DNA of 64,000 nucleotides from the NCBI GenBank assembly GCA_036513315.1, contig DATBZF010000060.1, forward strand, positions 1 through 64,000, given 5' to 3'. The notes beneath the pieces are model-generated. The model was not told the origin of the DNA and did not search any database. It worked only from the letters and a program-made list of their open reading frames with translations. Numbering within the stretch: position 1 is the first letter of the stretch; each line of letters opens with the position of its first letter. The translations under genes and the position numbers were made by a program. The DNA is from Roseiarcus sp036513315. GTDB lineage: Bacteria; Pseudomonadota; Alphaproteobacteria; Rhizobiales; Beijerinckiaceae. This document shows, piece by piece, positions 8,240 to 16,943 of this stretch.

Positions 8240-9094
8240 ATGCGAGTTTTGCAATTTTCAAGATGGGACGGGGCGCCGGTGGCGCTCGGCGCCGCTCATT
8301 TCCTCGCCGTGGTAGGGTTGTTTCTCGCCTTTCCGCATTTGCGCTGGTGGGCCTTCATCAGTTTGGCGCTGGTCTATTCGCTGTCGATATCCTGGAACAT
8401 CAACAGCATTTCTCACAATTTCATACACAATCCATTCTTCAACAGCCCGGCGCAGAATGTCGCCTTCAGTTTCATGCTGTCGATCACGCTCGGATTTTCA
8501 CAAACAATGTACGATTTCGTCCATATGCGTCACCACAGCGGCAATATGGATAGGCCCGACGCAGGCGGGCGGACGATCGATTATCTGTCGATCTACAAGC
8601 GCGCCCATGACGGAAGGCCCGAAAACGTCTGGGCCTATACGTTCTTGAGCTACTTCCGCGACGACCCGGCCGAGATCCTGCGCGCCATGGCGGCCAGGCG
8701 CCCGGACGACGCCCGCCAGGCCAGGTACGAGCTTGCCGTGATGGTCGGCTTCTATCTGGCGCTCGCGGTTCTCGACTGGCGTTTCATCGTCTGCATGGCG
8801 CCCTTCAACTATCTCGGCCAGTGCCTCTCCTCTCTCAACGGCTACTACGAACATTTCGGCGGCGACCCGGAAACGCCGCTGGCCTGGGGCGTGAGCACCT
8901 ATGAGAGGATCTACAACTGGACCTGGATGAACAACGGCTATCACGCCGAGCATCATTACAGACCCAAGGTCCACTGGACCCAAATGCCGGAACTCCGTCG
9001 CGACATCGCCGCCGCGCAGGAGAAGGCTGGCACGCGGGTTATCCGTCCGCCCCATCCGCTCGGCTTCCTCGACGCCGGTCTCGTCAAACGCTGA
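8240..9094 (+). CDS. membrane fatty-acid desaturase family protein
   Basis: 284 aa with several hydrophobic segments and the three His boxes of the di-iron desaturase/hydroxylase family: HNFIH, HMRHH and HAEHH (the last in NNGYHAEHHYRPK). It would introduce a double bond or hydroxyl into an acyl chain or similar lipid at the membrane. Start ATG at 8240 has AGGA about 10 nt upstream. It is first after a sigma-54 promoter and 62 bp ahead of the aminotransferase, likely one transcript. The short N-terminus and GYYEHFGGDP segment resemble small-lipid desaturases rather than phospholipid delta-9 enzymes (inference). Confidence 0.85.
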   Translation: MRVLQFSRWDGAPVALGAAHFLAVVGLFLAFPHLRWWAFISLALVYSLSISWNINSISHNFIHNPFFNSPAQNVAFSFMLSITLGFSQTMYDFVHMRHHSGNMDRPDAGGRTIDYLSIYKRAHDGRPENVWAYTFLSYFRDDPAEILRAMAARRPDDARQARYELAVMVGFYLALAVLDWRFIVCMAPFNYLGQCLSSLNGYYEHFGGDPETPLAWGVSTYERIYNWTWMNNGYHAEHHYRPKVHWTQMPELRRDIAAAQEKAGTRVIRPPHPLGFLDAGLVKR

Positions 9095-9156
9095 CGCCCG
9101 CGCGTTGGCCGAAGCGCGGCGCGGCTCACAGGAGCCTTTCTCAATCGAGAATTTCC

Positions 9157-10503
9157 GTGAATTACATCAGCCCTTCTCTCACCCGCACCGCCGTCAGCGC
9201 CGCCCTGTTCGAGGCGGCGCGGCATGTCATTCCGGGCGGCGTGAACAGCACTGCGCGCGCCCAATGGTCGGGCTGGTCGCCCTATCCCCTGTTCGCCGAA
9301 AAGGGCGAGGGGTCACGACTCGTCGATGTCGACGGCAATCAATATATCGACTACCTGCTCGGGCTCGGCCCGATGATCCTGGGACATCGCCCCCCGAGGG
9401 TGACCCGGGCCGTCGTCGACTTCATCGAACAGCGTGGCACAGTCTTCGCCCTGCCGACGGCCGATGAGACGGTCCTGGCCGAGAAGATCGTCGCCGCGGC
9501 GCCCGGCGTCGATCAGGTGCGCCTGTGCAACACCGGCACGGAAGCGGTGCTCTATGCGACGCGCCTTGCGCGGGCCTACGCCAGGCGGCGCAAGATCATC
9601 CGCTTCGAGGGCATGTATCACGGTTTTTCCGACGGCGTGTATTGGAGCAAGCACCCGCCGATCGACAGGGCCGGGCCAGATCGCCGCCCGATGCCGGTCG
9701 CGCAGGGACCCGGCATGCCGCTTGGCGTGGAAGAGAACCTGATCATTCTGCCCTGGAACGACGCTCAGGCGCTCGCCGACGTCCTGGCCAGGCACGGCGA
9801 TGAAATCGCCGGCATCATCACCGAACCGGTGATGTGCAACACCGGCTGCATTCTGCCGAAGCCCGGCTATCTCGAAGCGATGCGCGATCTCGCCACCATG
9901 CATGGCGTCGTGCTGATCTTCGACGAAGTTATCACTGGTTTCCGGCTCGGCCTCGGCGGCGCCCAGGCGCGTCTCGCCATTCGGCCGGATCTGTCGGTGT
10001 TCGCCAAAGGTCTTGGCGGCGGCTTCCCGGTGGCGGCGCTTGGCGGCAGACGGGAGATTATGAGCCTGGTTGCTGAAGGCGCAGTGTCAATGGCAGGCAC
10101 CTACACCGCCAACGGCATTGCGGTGGCCGCCGCCAATGCGGCGTTGGACGAACTCGGCCATGACGGCGTCTATGAGCGGCTCGATGCGATTTCCGACGAC
10201 TTGCGGACCGGGCTCGATCGCGTCCTGAAGGAGGCCGGGCTCCCCGCCTACACGGTCGGCATAGGCCCCTTGATGCAAGTGTGGTTTGCCGAAAAACCGA
10301 TCCACAATTATCGCGACGCCGAGCGCTACGCGGACCGGGAACTCTTCCGGCTCTGGTGGGAGGGCATGCTCGAACGCGGCGTGCTCTTCCATCCCAGCGC
10401 GTACGAAAATCTGTTCCTATCGACCGCCCATAGCCGGGAGGATGTCGCAGTCACGCTCGCCGCCGCCAAGGAAGTCGCCGCCGCCCTCGCGCGCGCGGCC
10501 TGA
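9157..10503 (+). CDS. class III PLP aminotransferase (glutamate-1-semialdehyde aminomutase-like)
   Basis: 448 aa, GTG start. Fold-type I aminotransferase subgroup III: N-terminal IPGGVNSTAR, cofactor phosphate-binding CNTGTEA, PLP-ring Asp in LIFDEVITGFR, and the Schiff-base Lys in FAKGLGGGFPV. The overall pattern is close to HemL but also to omega-amino acid/amine transaminases and to HpnO-type enzymes. Placed after a desaturase and under a sigma-54 promoter, a secondary role (putting an amine on a lipid-like or keto precursor) is more likely than haem synthesis, but that is inference. Confidence 0.85.
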   Translation: MNYISPSLTRTAVSAALFEAARHVIPGGVNSTARAQWSGWSPYPLFAEKGEGSRLVDVDGNQYIDYLLGLGPMILGHRPPRVTRAVVDFIEQRGTVFALPTADETVLAEKIVAAAPGVDQVRLCNTGTEAVLYATRLARAYARRRKIIRFEGMYHGFSDGVYWSKHPPIDRAGPDRRPMPVAQGPGMPLGVEENLIILPWNDAQALADVLARHGDEIAGIITEPVMCNTGCILPKPGYLEAMRDLATMHGVVLIFDEVITGFRLGLGGAQARLAIRPDLSVFAKGLGGGFPVAALGGRREIMSLVAEGAVSMAGTYTANGIAVAAANAALDELGHDGVYERLDAISDDLRTGLDRVLKEAGLPAYTVGIGPLMQVWFAEKPIHNYRDAERYADRELFRLWWEGMLERGVLFHPSAYENLFLSTAHSREDVAVTLAAAKEVAAALARAA

Positions 10504-10758
10504 CCCGATCGCGCCGCGCCTCCTTGTAGCGGCGACGCCACGTAAACTTCGGTCGGATACGCAGAGCCCCTCGACTCGATCGTCGCTTCGCCGCATATGA
10601 GAAGGGGTTGAGTAGTTTCATTTTTCCTATCGGCTGCTTCGGGCGAACTGAAATGGCGCCCGTCCTATGCTTGGACTAACGTCCTCCCGCCCGGCGTCGA
10701 ATTCAGATCGGGCGTCGTCGATTTCGCGTTGCGTACGGTTCTTCCTCAAGAGAGACCC

Positions 10759-12111
10759 ATGGCTGACAAAGTCTTCGCAGGTACGGTCGTTCTGCCGGAT
10801 CGGATTATCGAGAACGGCTATGTCTTGGTCGGCGATGGCGTGGTGCGATCGGTGGGGTCTGGCGCATCGCCGCAAGGCGAGAAGCATGGAGGCGCGGAGT
10901 TTCTCGTGCTCCCGGGCGCGATCGACGCCCAGGTTCATAGCCGCAGCCAATTGGGACAGGAGGACTTCGTCTGGTCGACGCGCAGCGCGGCTGCCGGCGG
11001 GGTTACGACAATCGTCGACATGCCCTATGACGACACTTGCCTGATCGCGACCGCCGAGCGCTTCCGGACCAAGGCCAAAGAGGCCGGTGCGCAGGCGCGC
11101 GTCGATTATGCTCTCTACGCCACGATTGATCCCCAGGAGGGCGCGGCGCGGATTGATGAACTGGTTGAAGCCGGCGCTGCCGCCTTCAAGTTTTCGACCT
11201 TCGGCACCCATCCGACGCGTTTTCCGCGCATTCCCCCTCACATCCTTTACGCCTCATTTCGCGCCATCGGCAAAAGAGGATTGGTCGCGGGCATCCACAA
11301 CGAAAATGACGAGATGGTGCGCGCCTTTACGGCCGACGTAGAAAAGCGGGGCATCACGGATTACACGGCGCACGGCTTGTCGCGTCCGCCGATCGCCGAG
11401 GCGATTGCGACCAGCGAAGCTTACGAACTGGGCGCGGGCGCCGGTTGTCCCGTCCACATCGTTCACAGTTCGATTGGGCGCGGATATGAACTCGCCGCGG
11501 CCTATCGCGCGCAGGGACATGGCGCGACGATCGAAGCGTGCATTCACTATTTGACGCTCGACGAAGACAATGACGTGCGCCGCCTCGGCGGCAAGGCCAA
11601 GATCAATCCGCCACTGCGACCGCGCCATGAAGTCGAGGCGCTTTGGCGTCATCTCGCCGCCGGCAATGTCACAATCGTTTCGACTGACCATGTCAGTTGG
11701 TCGGAGGATCGCAAATCCGATCCGAACATGCTCAAGAACGCGTCGGGCGTTCCGGGGCTTGAGGCGCTCTATGGATTGATGCTGAAGGGTTTGAGTGAGC
11801 GCAACTTGCCGTTGACCCATGCCGCGCGCCTGCTGGCGCACAACCCAGCCGCTCTCTTCCGGATCACCCACGTCAAGGGCGCGTTGGAAGTCGGGCGCGA
11901 CGCCGACGTCGTGCTCATGCGCCGCGATCCCTATCTCTACCGCGCAGGCGCCAGTGGCAATAATTTCGTCTCCTGGAGTCCCTATGACGGGATCGAATTG
12001 CCGTTCCGTCCGGTCGCGACATTCGTGCGTGGCGTTTGCGTCGCCGCCGATGGACGCGTCATAGCCGAGCCGGGGCAGGGGCGTTTTGTCAGCCCGCTTC
12101 GAGCGCACTAG
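10759..12111 (+). CDS. cyclic amidohydrolase (hydantoinase/allantoinase/dihydroorotase family)
   Basis: 450 aa TIM-barrel amidohydrolase. Metal site pattern: GAIDAQVHSR (the first His of the usual HxH is Gln), a carboxylatable Lys in AAAFKFSTFG, HNEN, IVHSS and the general-base Asp in STDH. It should open a cyclic ureide. Followed 15 bp later by an N-carbamoyl amidohydrolase, the classic two-step route hydantoin to carbamoyl amino acid to amino acid. In the ergothioneine scheme it would open hydantoin-5-propionate to N-carbamoylglutamate (inference). Start ATG at 10759 chosen over an upstream in-frame ATG at 10729. The 255-bp gap 10504-10758 shows no gene. Confidence 0.85.
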   Translation: MADKVFAGTVVLPDRIIENGYVLVGDGVVRSVGSGASPQGEKHGGAEFLVLPGAIDAQVHSRSQLGQEDFVWSTRSAAAGGVTTIVDMPYDDTCLIATAERFRTKAKEAGAQARVDYALYATIDPQEGAARIDELVEAGAAAFKFSTFGTHPTRFPRIPPHILYASFRAIGKRGLVAGIHNENDEMVRAFTADVEKRGITDYTAHGLSRPPIAEAIATSEAYELGAGAGCPVHIVHSSIGRGYELAAAYRAQGHGATIEACIHYLTLDEDNDVRRLGGKAKINPPLRPRHEVEALWRHLAAGNVTIVSTDHVSWSEDRKSDPNMLKNASGVPGLEALYGLMLKGLSERNLPLTHAARLLAHNPAALFRITHVKGALEVGRDADVVLMRRDPYLYRAGASGNNFVSWSPYDGIELPFRPVATFVRGVCVAADGRVIAEPGQGRFVSPLRAH

Positions 12112-12126
12112 GTCGGGGGGCGAACG

Positions 12127-13407
12127 GTGAAGACCAATCTTCCGCTCGACGCCGATCGTCTTTGGGCCGATGTGATGGCGCTTGCGCAGATCACCGACCC
12201 TGAACGCCCGTATACGCGACGCTCGTTCAGCGCCCTGTTTCTCGAAGGGCGCGCCTTTCTCGCGCGGCGATTTGCCGAGGCCGGATTGACCACGCGCATT
12301 GACGCCGCGGGCAATTTGATTGGCCGGATCGACGGCGCCGATCCCGCGATCGGCGTTATCGCGATCGGCTCGCATAGCGATACGGTGCCGTCAGGCGGGC
12401 GTTTCGATGGAATCGCCGGCGTCGCCGCCGGGCTGGAGGTTGTGCGGGCGCTACGCGACTCTGGGGCCCAACTCGACCATACGATCGAGGTCATCGATTT
12501 CCTCGCCGAAGAACCGAGCGAATACGGGCTTTCGTGCGTCGGCAGCCGTGGCATGACCGGTTCGCTCAACGACAGGATGCTTGATCTCACCGACCCGACG
12601 GGCGAAAAATTGCGCGATGCCTTGCGTCGCGTTGGCGGCGAACCCGATCGTCTCAGTCAAGCCAAACGCGACGACATCCGGGCTTTCCTGGAGTTGCATA
12701 TCGAGCAGGGCGTCGTGCTCGAATCCCAATCGCTCGACGTGGGTATTGTTACATCGATCGTCGGCATACGCCGGCTCGAAATCGTGTTCCAGGGCGAGGC
12801 CGATCATGCCGGCACGATGCCCATGGCGTTGCGCCGCGACGCCCTGGTCGCCGCGGCGCACACCGTATCCTCGGTGCGTGAGGCGGCTGATGGCCTCGCT
12901 GCTGAAGGTCCGGATTATTTCGTCGCCACCGTCGGCATTCTGACGGTAGAACCTTCGGCGTCAAACATCGTGCCGGGGCGATGCCGGCTGGTCATCGATG
13001 CGCGAACGACAAATCCGGCGTTGACCAAACGGTTCGTCGAAATCATTGGTCGCGAGAGTTCGGCGCATGCGACGTCGGCGAAAGTAACCCGGGCGTCGTT
13101 TGCGGATTTGTCGGACGGCGCGCCGGTCGCCTGCGACCCGGCGTTGCGGGCCGCGTTGCGAACGGGCGCCCATGATCTGGGTCTTGGCGAGACCGATCTT
13201 CCAAGCGGAGCTGGACATGACGCTGCCTTCATGAGCCGCATATGTCCATCCGCCATGGTGTTCGTGCCATGTCGCGCAGGCAAGAGTCACGCGCCTGAGG
13301 AATGGGCGGATCGCGAAGCGATCGCCGCCGGAGCCGCCGTGATTTATCAGGCGGTCAAAGCTCTGGATCAGTCCCTGCCGCGGAAGGCGCGGTCGGGAGC
13401 CGCGTAA
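12127..13407 (+). CDS. Zn-dependent N-carbamoyl-L-amino acid amidohydrolase (M20 family)
   Basis: 426 aa, GTG start preceded by GGGGG. M20/M28-type metalloenzyme of the beta-ureidopropionase/allantoate amidohydrolase group: metal ligands in IGSHSDTVPSGG and FLAEEPSEYG, ELHIEQG, GEADHAGTMPM in the dimerisation region, and a terminal PSGAGHDA. It removes the carbamoyl group as CO2 and NH3. Downstream of a hydantoinase in this locus, N-carbamoyl-L-glutamate is the predicted substrate, giving L-glutamate; family members with other carbamoyl amino acids cannot be excluded. Confidence 0.88.
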   Translation: MKTNLPLDADRLWADVMALAQITDPERPYTRRSFSALFLEGRAFLARRFAEAGLTTRIDAAGNLIGRIDGADPAIGVIAIGSHSDTVPSGGRFDGIAGVAAGLEVVRALRDSGAQLDHTIEVIDFLAEEPSEYGLSCVGSRGMTGSLNDRMLDLTDPTGEKLRDALRRVGGEPDRLSQAKRDDIRAFLELHIEQGVVLESQSLDVGIVTSIVGIRRLEIVFQGEADHAGTMPMALRRDALVAAAHTVSSVREAADGLAAEGPDYFVATVGILTVEPSASNIVPGRCRLVIDARTTNPALTKRFVEIIGRESSAHATSAKVTRASFADLSDGAPVACDPALRAALRTGAHDLGLGETDLPSGAGHDAAFMSRICPSAMVFVPCRAGKSHAPEEWADREAIAAGAAVIYQAVKALDQSLPRKARSGAA

Positions 13408-13441
13408 CGGCGCCTATGCTCGGCTTGCTGGACAAAAGGCC

Positions 13442-15292
13442 TCAGCCGGAAACGCGTGGTTCCGACAATCCCCTGCGCAGTGAATTGATCAGACCGCGTT
13501 CAGGCTCGTTCAGCGCTCTCTCGCCGGAATAGATTACGAACAGACGCCGGGAGATCACCGGATCGATGATGGCGTGCGCGACAAGGTCGCCGCTGGCGAT
13601 TTCGCGCTCTACCGCCGATGGCGGAAGGACAGTGCAGACCGACAAATGCGCGAGAATCGCCACCGCCATCGGCAACGAATCGATCTCGACGTCCGGTTGA
13701 ATCTTGAGATCGCGCTCTTCGGCCGCGGTATCAAGCAATTGGCGCAAGCCGAAGCGATTGGTCGGCAGCGCAAGCTTCAGCCGCGCAAGGTCGGCAAGGG
13801 TCACCGGACCGGGCGGCAGCAGCTTGTGACTTCTATGGACAATGGCGGCGAGCCCCTCGGACGATCCAAGCGGCAGGCGCGGCATGTGCGGCAGGGCGGT
13901 CTCGACGATCGCGACGCCGACGAGCCCACGCATGACCCAATCCTGAAGGACGCCGTTCGGCGCTTCCTGAATGACGAACTTCAGCGCGGGATGGCGAGCC
14001 TGCATATCGAGGATGGCCTCGGTAATTCGATTGACCAAAAAGCCATGTTGGTTGACCGATGGGAGAATACCGACGGCAATTCGTCGGCTCTGCGACGGAC
14101 TTGCGCTCGCGTCGCCGGCGGACAGGGCTCGAGATCCCGATTCAATGAGCTTGGCGATATTGGCGAAGCGGTCGCCATTGCCGGTCGGAATGACCCCGTC
14201 GCCGCGTCGTTCGAACAGGGCGCCGCCAAGCGCCGCTTCCAGCTTGTGCAATTGCTCGCTGAGAGCAGGTTGACTGATGTTTGCGCCATGCGCAGCCGCG
14301 GAAACGCGCCGCAGGCGATGCACCATATTGAAATAGTGAATCTGCCTGAGGCTCACAATCGGGCGTTCGGATCGCGGGTCCTCCGCATCCGCAAGCGCTC
14401 GCTTCAAATGGCGCAAGAACAGCGCGGTCACGGCATTGGGTTCGATGGCGCGGGCGACGATCCTGGTCGTCAGCGGCTTGTCCGGCGCAACGGACACGAC
14501 ATTCAGCAGGCCAAGCCGAGGCGAGATCAGGCTCTGCGGCACAAACAGGGCGGCGTCGCGATAATCGTCGATCAGCCGTGGCAGATCGCCTGGATGGTCA
14601 TTGAGAAAGCGCACGCCGGTGATCTTGTGCTGGCTGAAGTAGCGATCGGCCTGCTCGATCAGCCGCGGCGACAGCAACGGCACCACGAGCCGACCCGCAA
14701 CCAGATCAGCCGCGTCCGGTCGCTTTTGCGTGCCGGCCGGCAGCCGGCAAGCGAATACCCACCGATCGGACAGCAACGTCGTGCCGCGCCTGGGCTCCCG
14801 CTCGCCCGCATCATGAAGGGTGACGATCACGCGGCTCTGGTCGTTTTCCTTCCAGTCTTCCGCCAGACCCTTTACATGCGGCAGGTCCTTCTCATCCGTC
14901 CATATCGGGTCCACGAAGATATCCGCGCGCTCGCCGCCCATTTTATCGACGGCGCAACGAAGCGCCCTGCTCATTCCACCAATGGTGAAGCTCATACCGA
15001 TGTCGACCGTCAGCAATTTGAGCTTCGTCTTGGCCGGCGTGAGCAGCCAGCGGCGCGCGAAGAGTTCGGCCATCAGCAGCGGATCTGCGGCGCGCATCAG
15101 CGCCCGCGCCGCTTTTGTCGGATAGAGACTGTTGTTGAAGCGTCGAAATAGCGCGACGCCGAGATCCTGTTCGAGCGCCTTCATCGTTGTACTGAGGGTC
15201 GACGCCGCGATGCCGAGGTCCCTGGCGGCGAGCGCGAAGCTCTCGGATCGGCAGGCCGCCACGAAATAAGCCAGGATGCGCAATTCGACCAT
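13442..15292 (-). CDS. tandem double LysR-type transcriptional regulator (two HTH + two effector domains)
   Basis: 616 aa, twice the normal LTTR length. Unit 1: wHTH at about residues 1-60 (VELRILAYFVAACRSESFAL, then ASTLSTTMKALEQDLG) and a divergent effector domain (about 85-300). Unit 2: a second wHTH near 315-375 (SLRQIHYFNMVHRLRR, ISQPALSEQLHKLEAALGG) followed by a well-formed LysR substrate-binding domain (IAVGILPSVNQHGF onward). The reading frame is continuous through both. Convergent with the carbamoylase and divergent from ubiD, so it is the likely regulator of the catabolic locus. The start at 15292 (MVELRIL) is preferred to 15328 because LTTRs normally begin this way. Confidence 0.88.
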   Translation of the reverse strand: MVELRILAYFVAACRSESFALAARDLGIAASTLSTTMKALEQDLGVALFRRFNNSLYPTKAARALMRAADPLLMAELFARRWLLTPAKTKLKLLTVDIGMSFTIGGMSRALRCAVDKMGGERADIFVDPIWTDEKDLPHVKGLAEDWKENDQSRVIVTLHDAGEREPRRGTTLLSDRWVFACRLPAGTQKRPDAADLVAGRLVVPLLSPRLIEQADRYFSQHKITGVRFLNDHPGDLPRLIDDYRDAALFVPQSLISPRLGLLNVVSVAPDKPLTTRIVARAIEPNAVTALFLRHLKRALADAEDPRSERPIVSLRQIHYFNMVHRLRRVSAAAHGANISQPALSEQLHKLEAALGGALFERRGDGVIPTGNGDRFANIAKLIESGSRALSAGDASASPSQSRRIAVGILPSVNQHGFLVNRITEAILDMQARHPALKFVIQEAPNGVLQDWVMRGLVGVAIVETALPHMPRLPLGSSEGLAAIVHRSHKLLPPGPVTLADLARLKLALPTNRFGLRQLLDTAAEERDLKIQPDVEIDSLPMAVAILAHLSVCTVLPPSAVEREIASGDLVAHAIIDPVISRRLFVIYSGERALNEPERGLINSLRRGLSEPRVSG

Positions 15293-15483
15293 GTGCTCTC
15301 GCGGGTTTGACGCAACATAGCGGCTCATCTGGCTCGCGTCACATCATCTTCGCTTATGCCTATGCCCTGGTTCGCCCAATAGACAGGTGGACCCGGGGGC
15401 GTTGGCCGATATGATCAACAGGGATAATCCAGTCGAGAATGGCGCGCGCGGCGTGGATTCCTGCACAGAGGCGCTTATGAGGT

Positions 15484-15499
15484 CATGCGTACGCGCATG
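15484..15499 (+). promoter_or_regulatory. CATGCG-tacg-CGCATG inverted repeat upstream of ubiD
   Basis: A perfect 6-4-6 palindrome 11 bp before the UbiD start codon, in the 218-bp divergent region between the double LysR gene and the catabolic operon. A possible operator; it is not a canonical T-N11-A LysR box. Confidence 0.35.
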
Positions 15500-15510
15500 C
15501 GAAGGACGCG

Positions 15511-16902
15511 ATGAACCGCGAGGCGACCAGTTCCCGACAGTCGATGCGCGCGTTCCTGTCAGCGCTCAGGGAGGCCGGCGAACTCGTCACGATTTCGCAA
15601 CCGGTAAACCTCGATTATGAAATCGCCGCCTGCCTTGTCGCCAGGGATAGCGGACCGGCGCTGCATTTCGCGCATGTGAACGGCCCCGCAGATTCTCGTC
15701 TCATGCCGATCGTCGGCAATCTTCTTAACGCGTTGCCGCGCTTCGCATTGGGATTGGGCGGGAAGAGCGACGCGCTGCAGGCGAGGCTCGTCGCGGCGAT
15801 CGAGAAGCCGCTGCCCCATCGCGTGGTGTCGTCGGCGCCTTGCCAGGAAGAGATCGTCTTGGAGCCGTCGTTGACGGATGCTCTGCCGATCCCGCGCTTC
15901 TTCGAAAAGGAAAGCGGCCCCTACATTACCGCGGGCGCCATTGTCGCCAGGGATCGGCTCACCGGCCATACCAATCTGTCGATCGCACGTCTGATGCCGT
16001 TAGGCGGCAACCGGGCCTTCGTCGGCATTGCGCCCAATCATCATCTGGCGGTCTTGGCCAGGGCCGCGCAGGCGCGCGGCGAGACGCTCGATATTGCGGT
16101 CTGCATCGGCAATCATCCAGCCGTGATGCTGGCCGCGTGCCTCTATCTCGGATTGGGCGACGATGAACTTCCGATTGCAGGCGCTCTGCTGGGCGAGCCG
16201 CTGGAGGTGGTCCGTTGCATGCATTCGGATCTGCTTGTGCCCGCCCATTGCGAATGCGTGTTGGAGGGCGCCCTCGATGGCGGAGAGCCGTTCATCGAAG
16301 GCCCGGTCAGCGAATTCCATGGCATGTATGAAGATTATGGCGCCGGCATTGTCGCTGCTTTCTCGCGATTGACGCGGCGACGCGACGCCGTCTTTCAGGT
16401 CGTTCTGCCGGGTTATCACTCCGAACATTGCTTGCTCGGCGGCGTCGCCATCGCAGCCGGCCTGTTTCGCGTCGTGCGCAACGCCGTGCCGTCGGTTCGG
16501 CAAGTGGCGGTCGGGCTCGGCGGCGCCGGACGCTTGCACGCGGTTGTCGCACTGCATGCTCCGCGTCCGGGCGAGGCGCGCAAAACGATGTTCGCCGTTT
16601 GGGCGGCGGTCAATCTGATCAAACAGGTCATCATCGTCGACGACGATATTGATCCCTGGAATAGCGAACAGGTCGAATGGGCGAGCGCAACCCGCGTGAA
16701 GGCCGATCGAGATCTAGTCATCGTGCCCGAAGTGCGAGCGGATCGGTCCGAGCCCCTTGAGCGAGGCGGCACGGTCACCAAGCTTGGAATCGATGCGACG
16801 CGCAAGCAAGGCGACCGGACGGATTGGGACCTGGCGCGGCCGCCGGAGGCGGCGCTTGCGCGCGCCGGACAAATATTAAGCGAAATTCAGGTTGGTCGAT
16901 GA
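15511..16902 (+). CDS. UbiD-family prenyl-FMN-dependent (de)carboxylase
   Basis: 463 aa. UbiD fold: the prFMN/metal binding block SIARLMPLGGNRAFVGI, the active-site stretch EGPVSEFHGMYED with conserved Glu residues, and the C-terminal IIVDDDIDPWNSEQVEWA motif. Such enzymes reversibly decarboxylate aromatic, heteroaromatic or alpha,beta-unsaturated acids. The UbiX partner that makes prFMN is at 24760. First gene of a long plus-strand operon with a Liv importer. The substrate is unknown; thiourocanate or another imidazole acrylate would suit Fdc-like chemistry but this is speculative. Not ubiquinone-specific by context. Confidence 0.88.
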   Translation: MNREATSSRQSMRAFLSALREAGELVTISQPVNLDYEIAACLVARDSGPALHFAHVNGPADSRLMPIVGNLLNALPRFALGLGGKSDALQARLVAAIEKPLPHRVVSSAPCQEEIVLEPSLTDALPIPRFFEKESGPYITAGAIVARDRLTGHTNLSIARLMPLGGNRAFVGIAPNHHLAVLARAAQARGETLDIAVCIGNHPAVMLAACLYLGLGDDELPIAGALLGEPLEVVRCMHSDLLVPAHCECVLEGALDGGEPFIEGPVSEFHGMYEDYGAGIVAAFSRLTRRRDAVFQVVLPGYHSEHCLLGGVAIAAGLFRVVRNAVPSVRQVAVGLGGAGRLHAVVALHAPRPGEARKTMFAVWAAVNLIKQVIIVDDDIDPWNSEQVEWASATRVKADRDLVIVPEVRADRSEPLERGGTVTKLGIDATRKQGDRTDWDLARPPEAALARAGQILSEIQVGR

Positions 16903-16943
16903 TCGCGACAAGAGCGATCCCATTCTTTGCAAAGGAGAGGGCG

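Noticed and set aside
9157..10503. Housekeeping hemL
   Set aside because: The fold matches, but the sigma-54 cluster context and the divergent C-terminal half make a secondary-role aminotransferase more likely; not settled by sequence alone.
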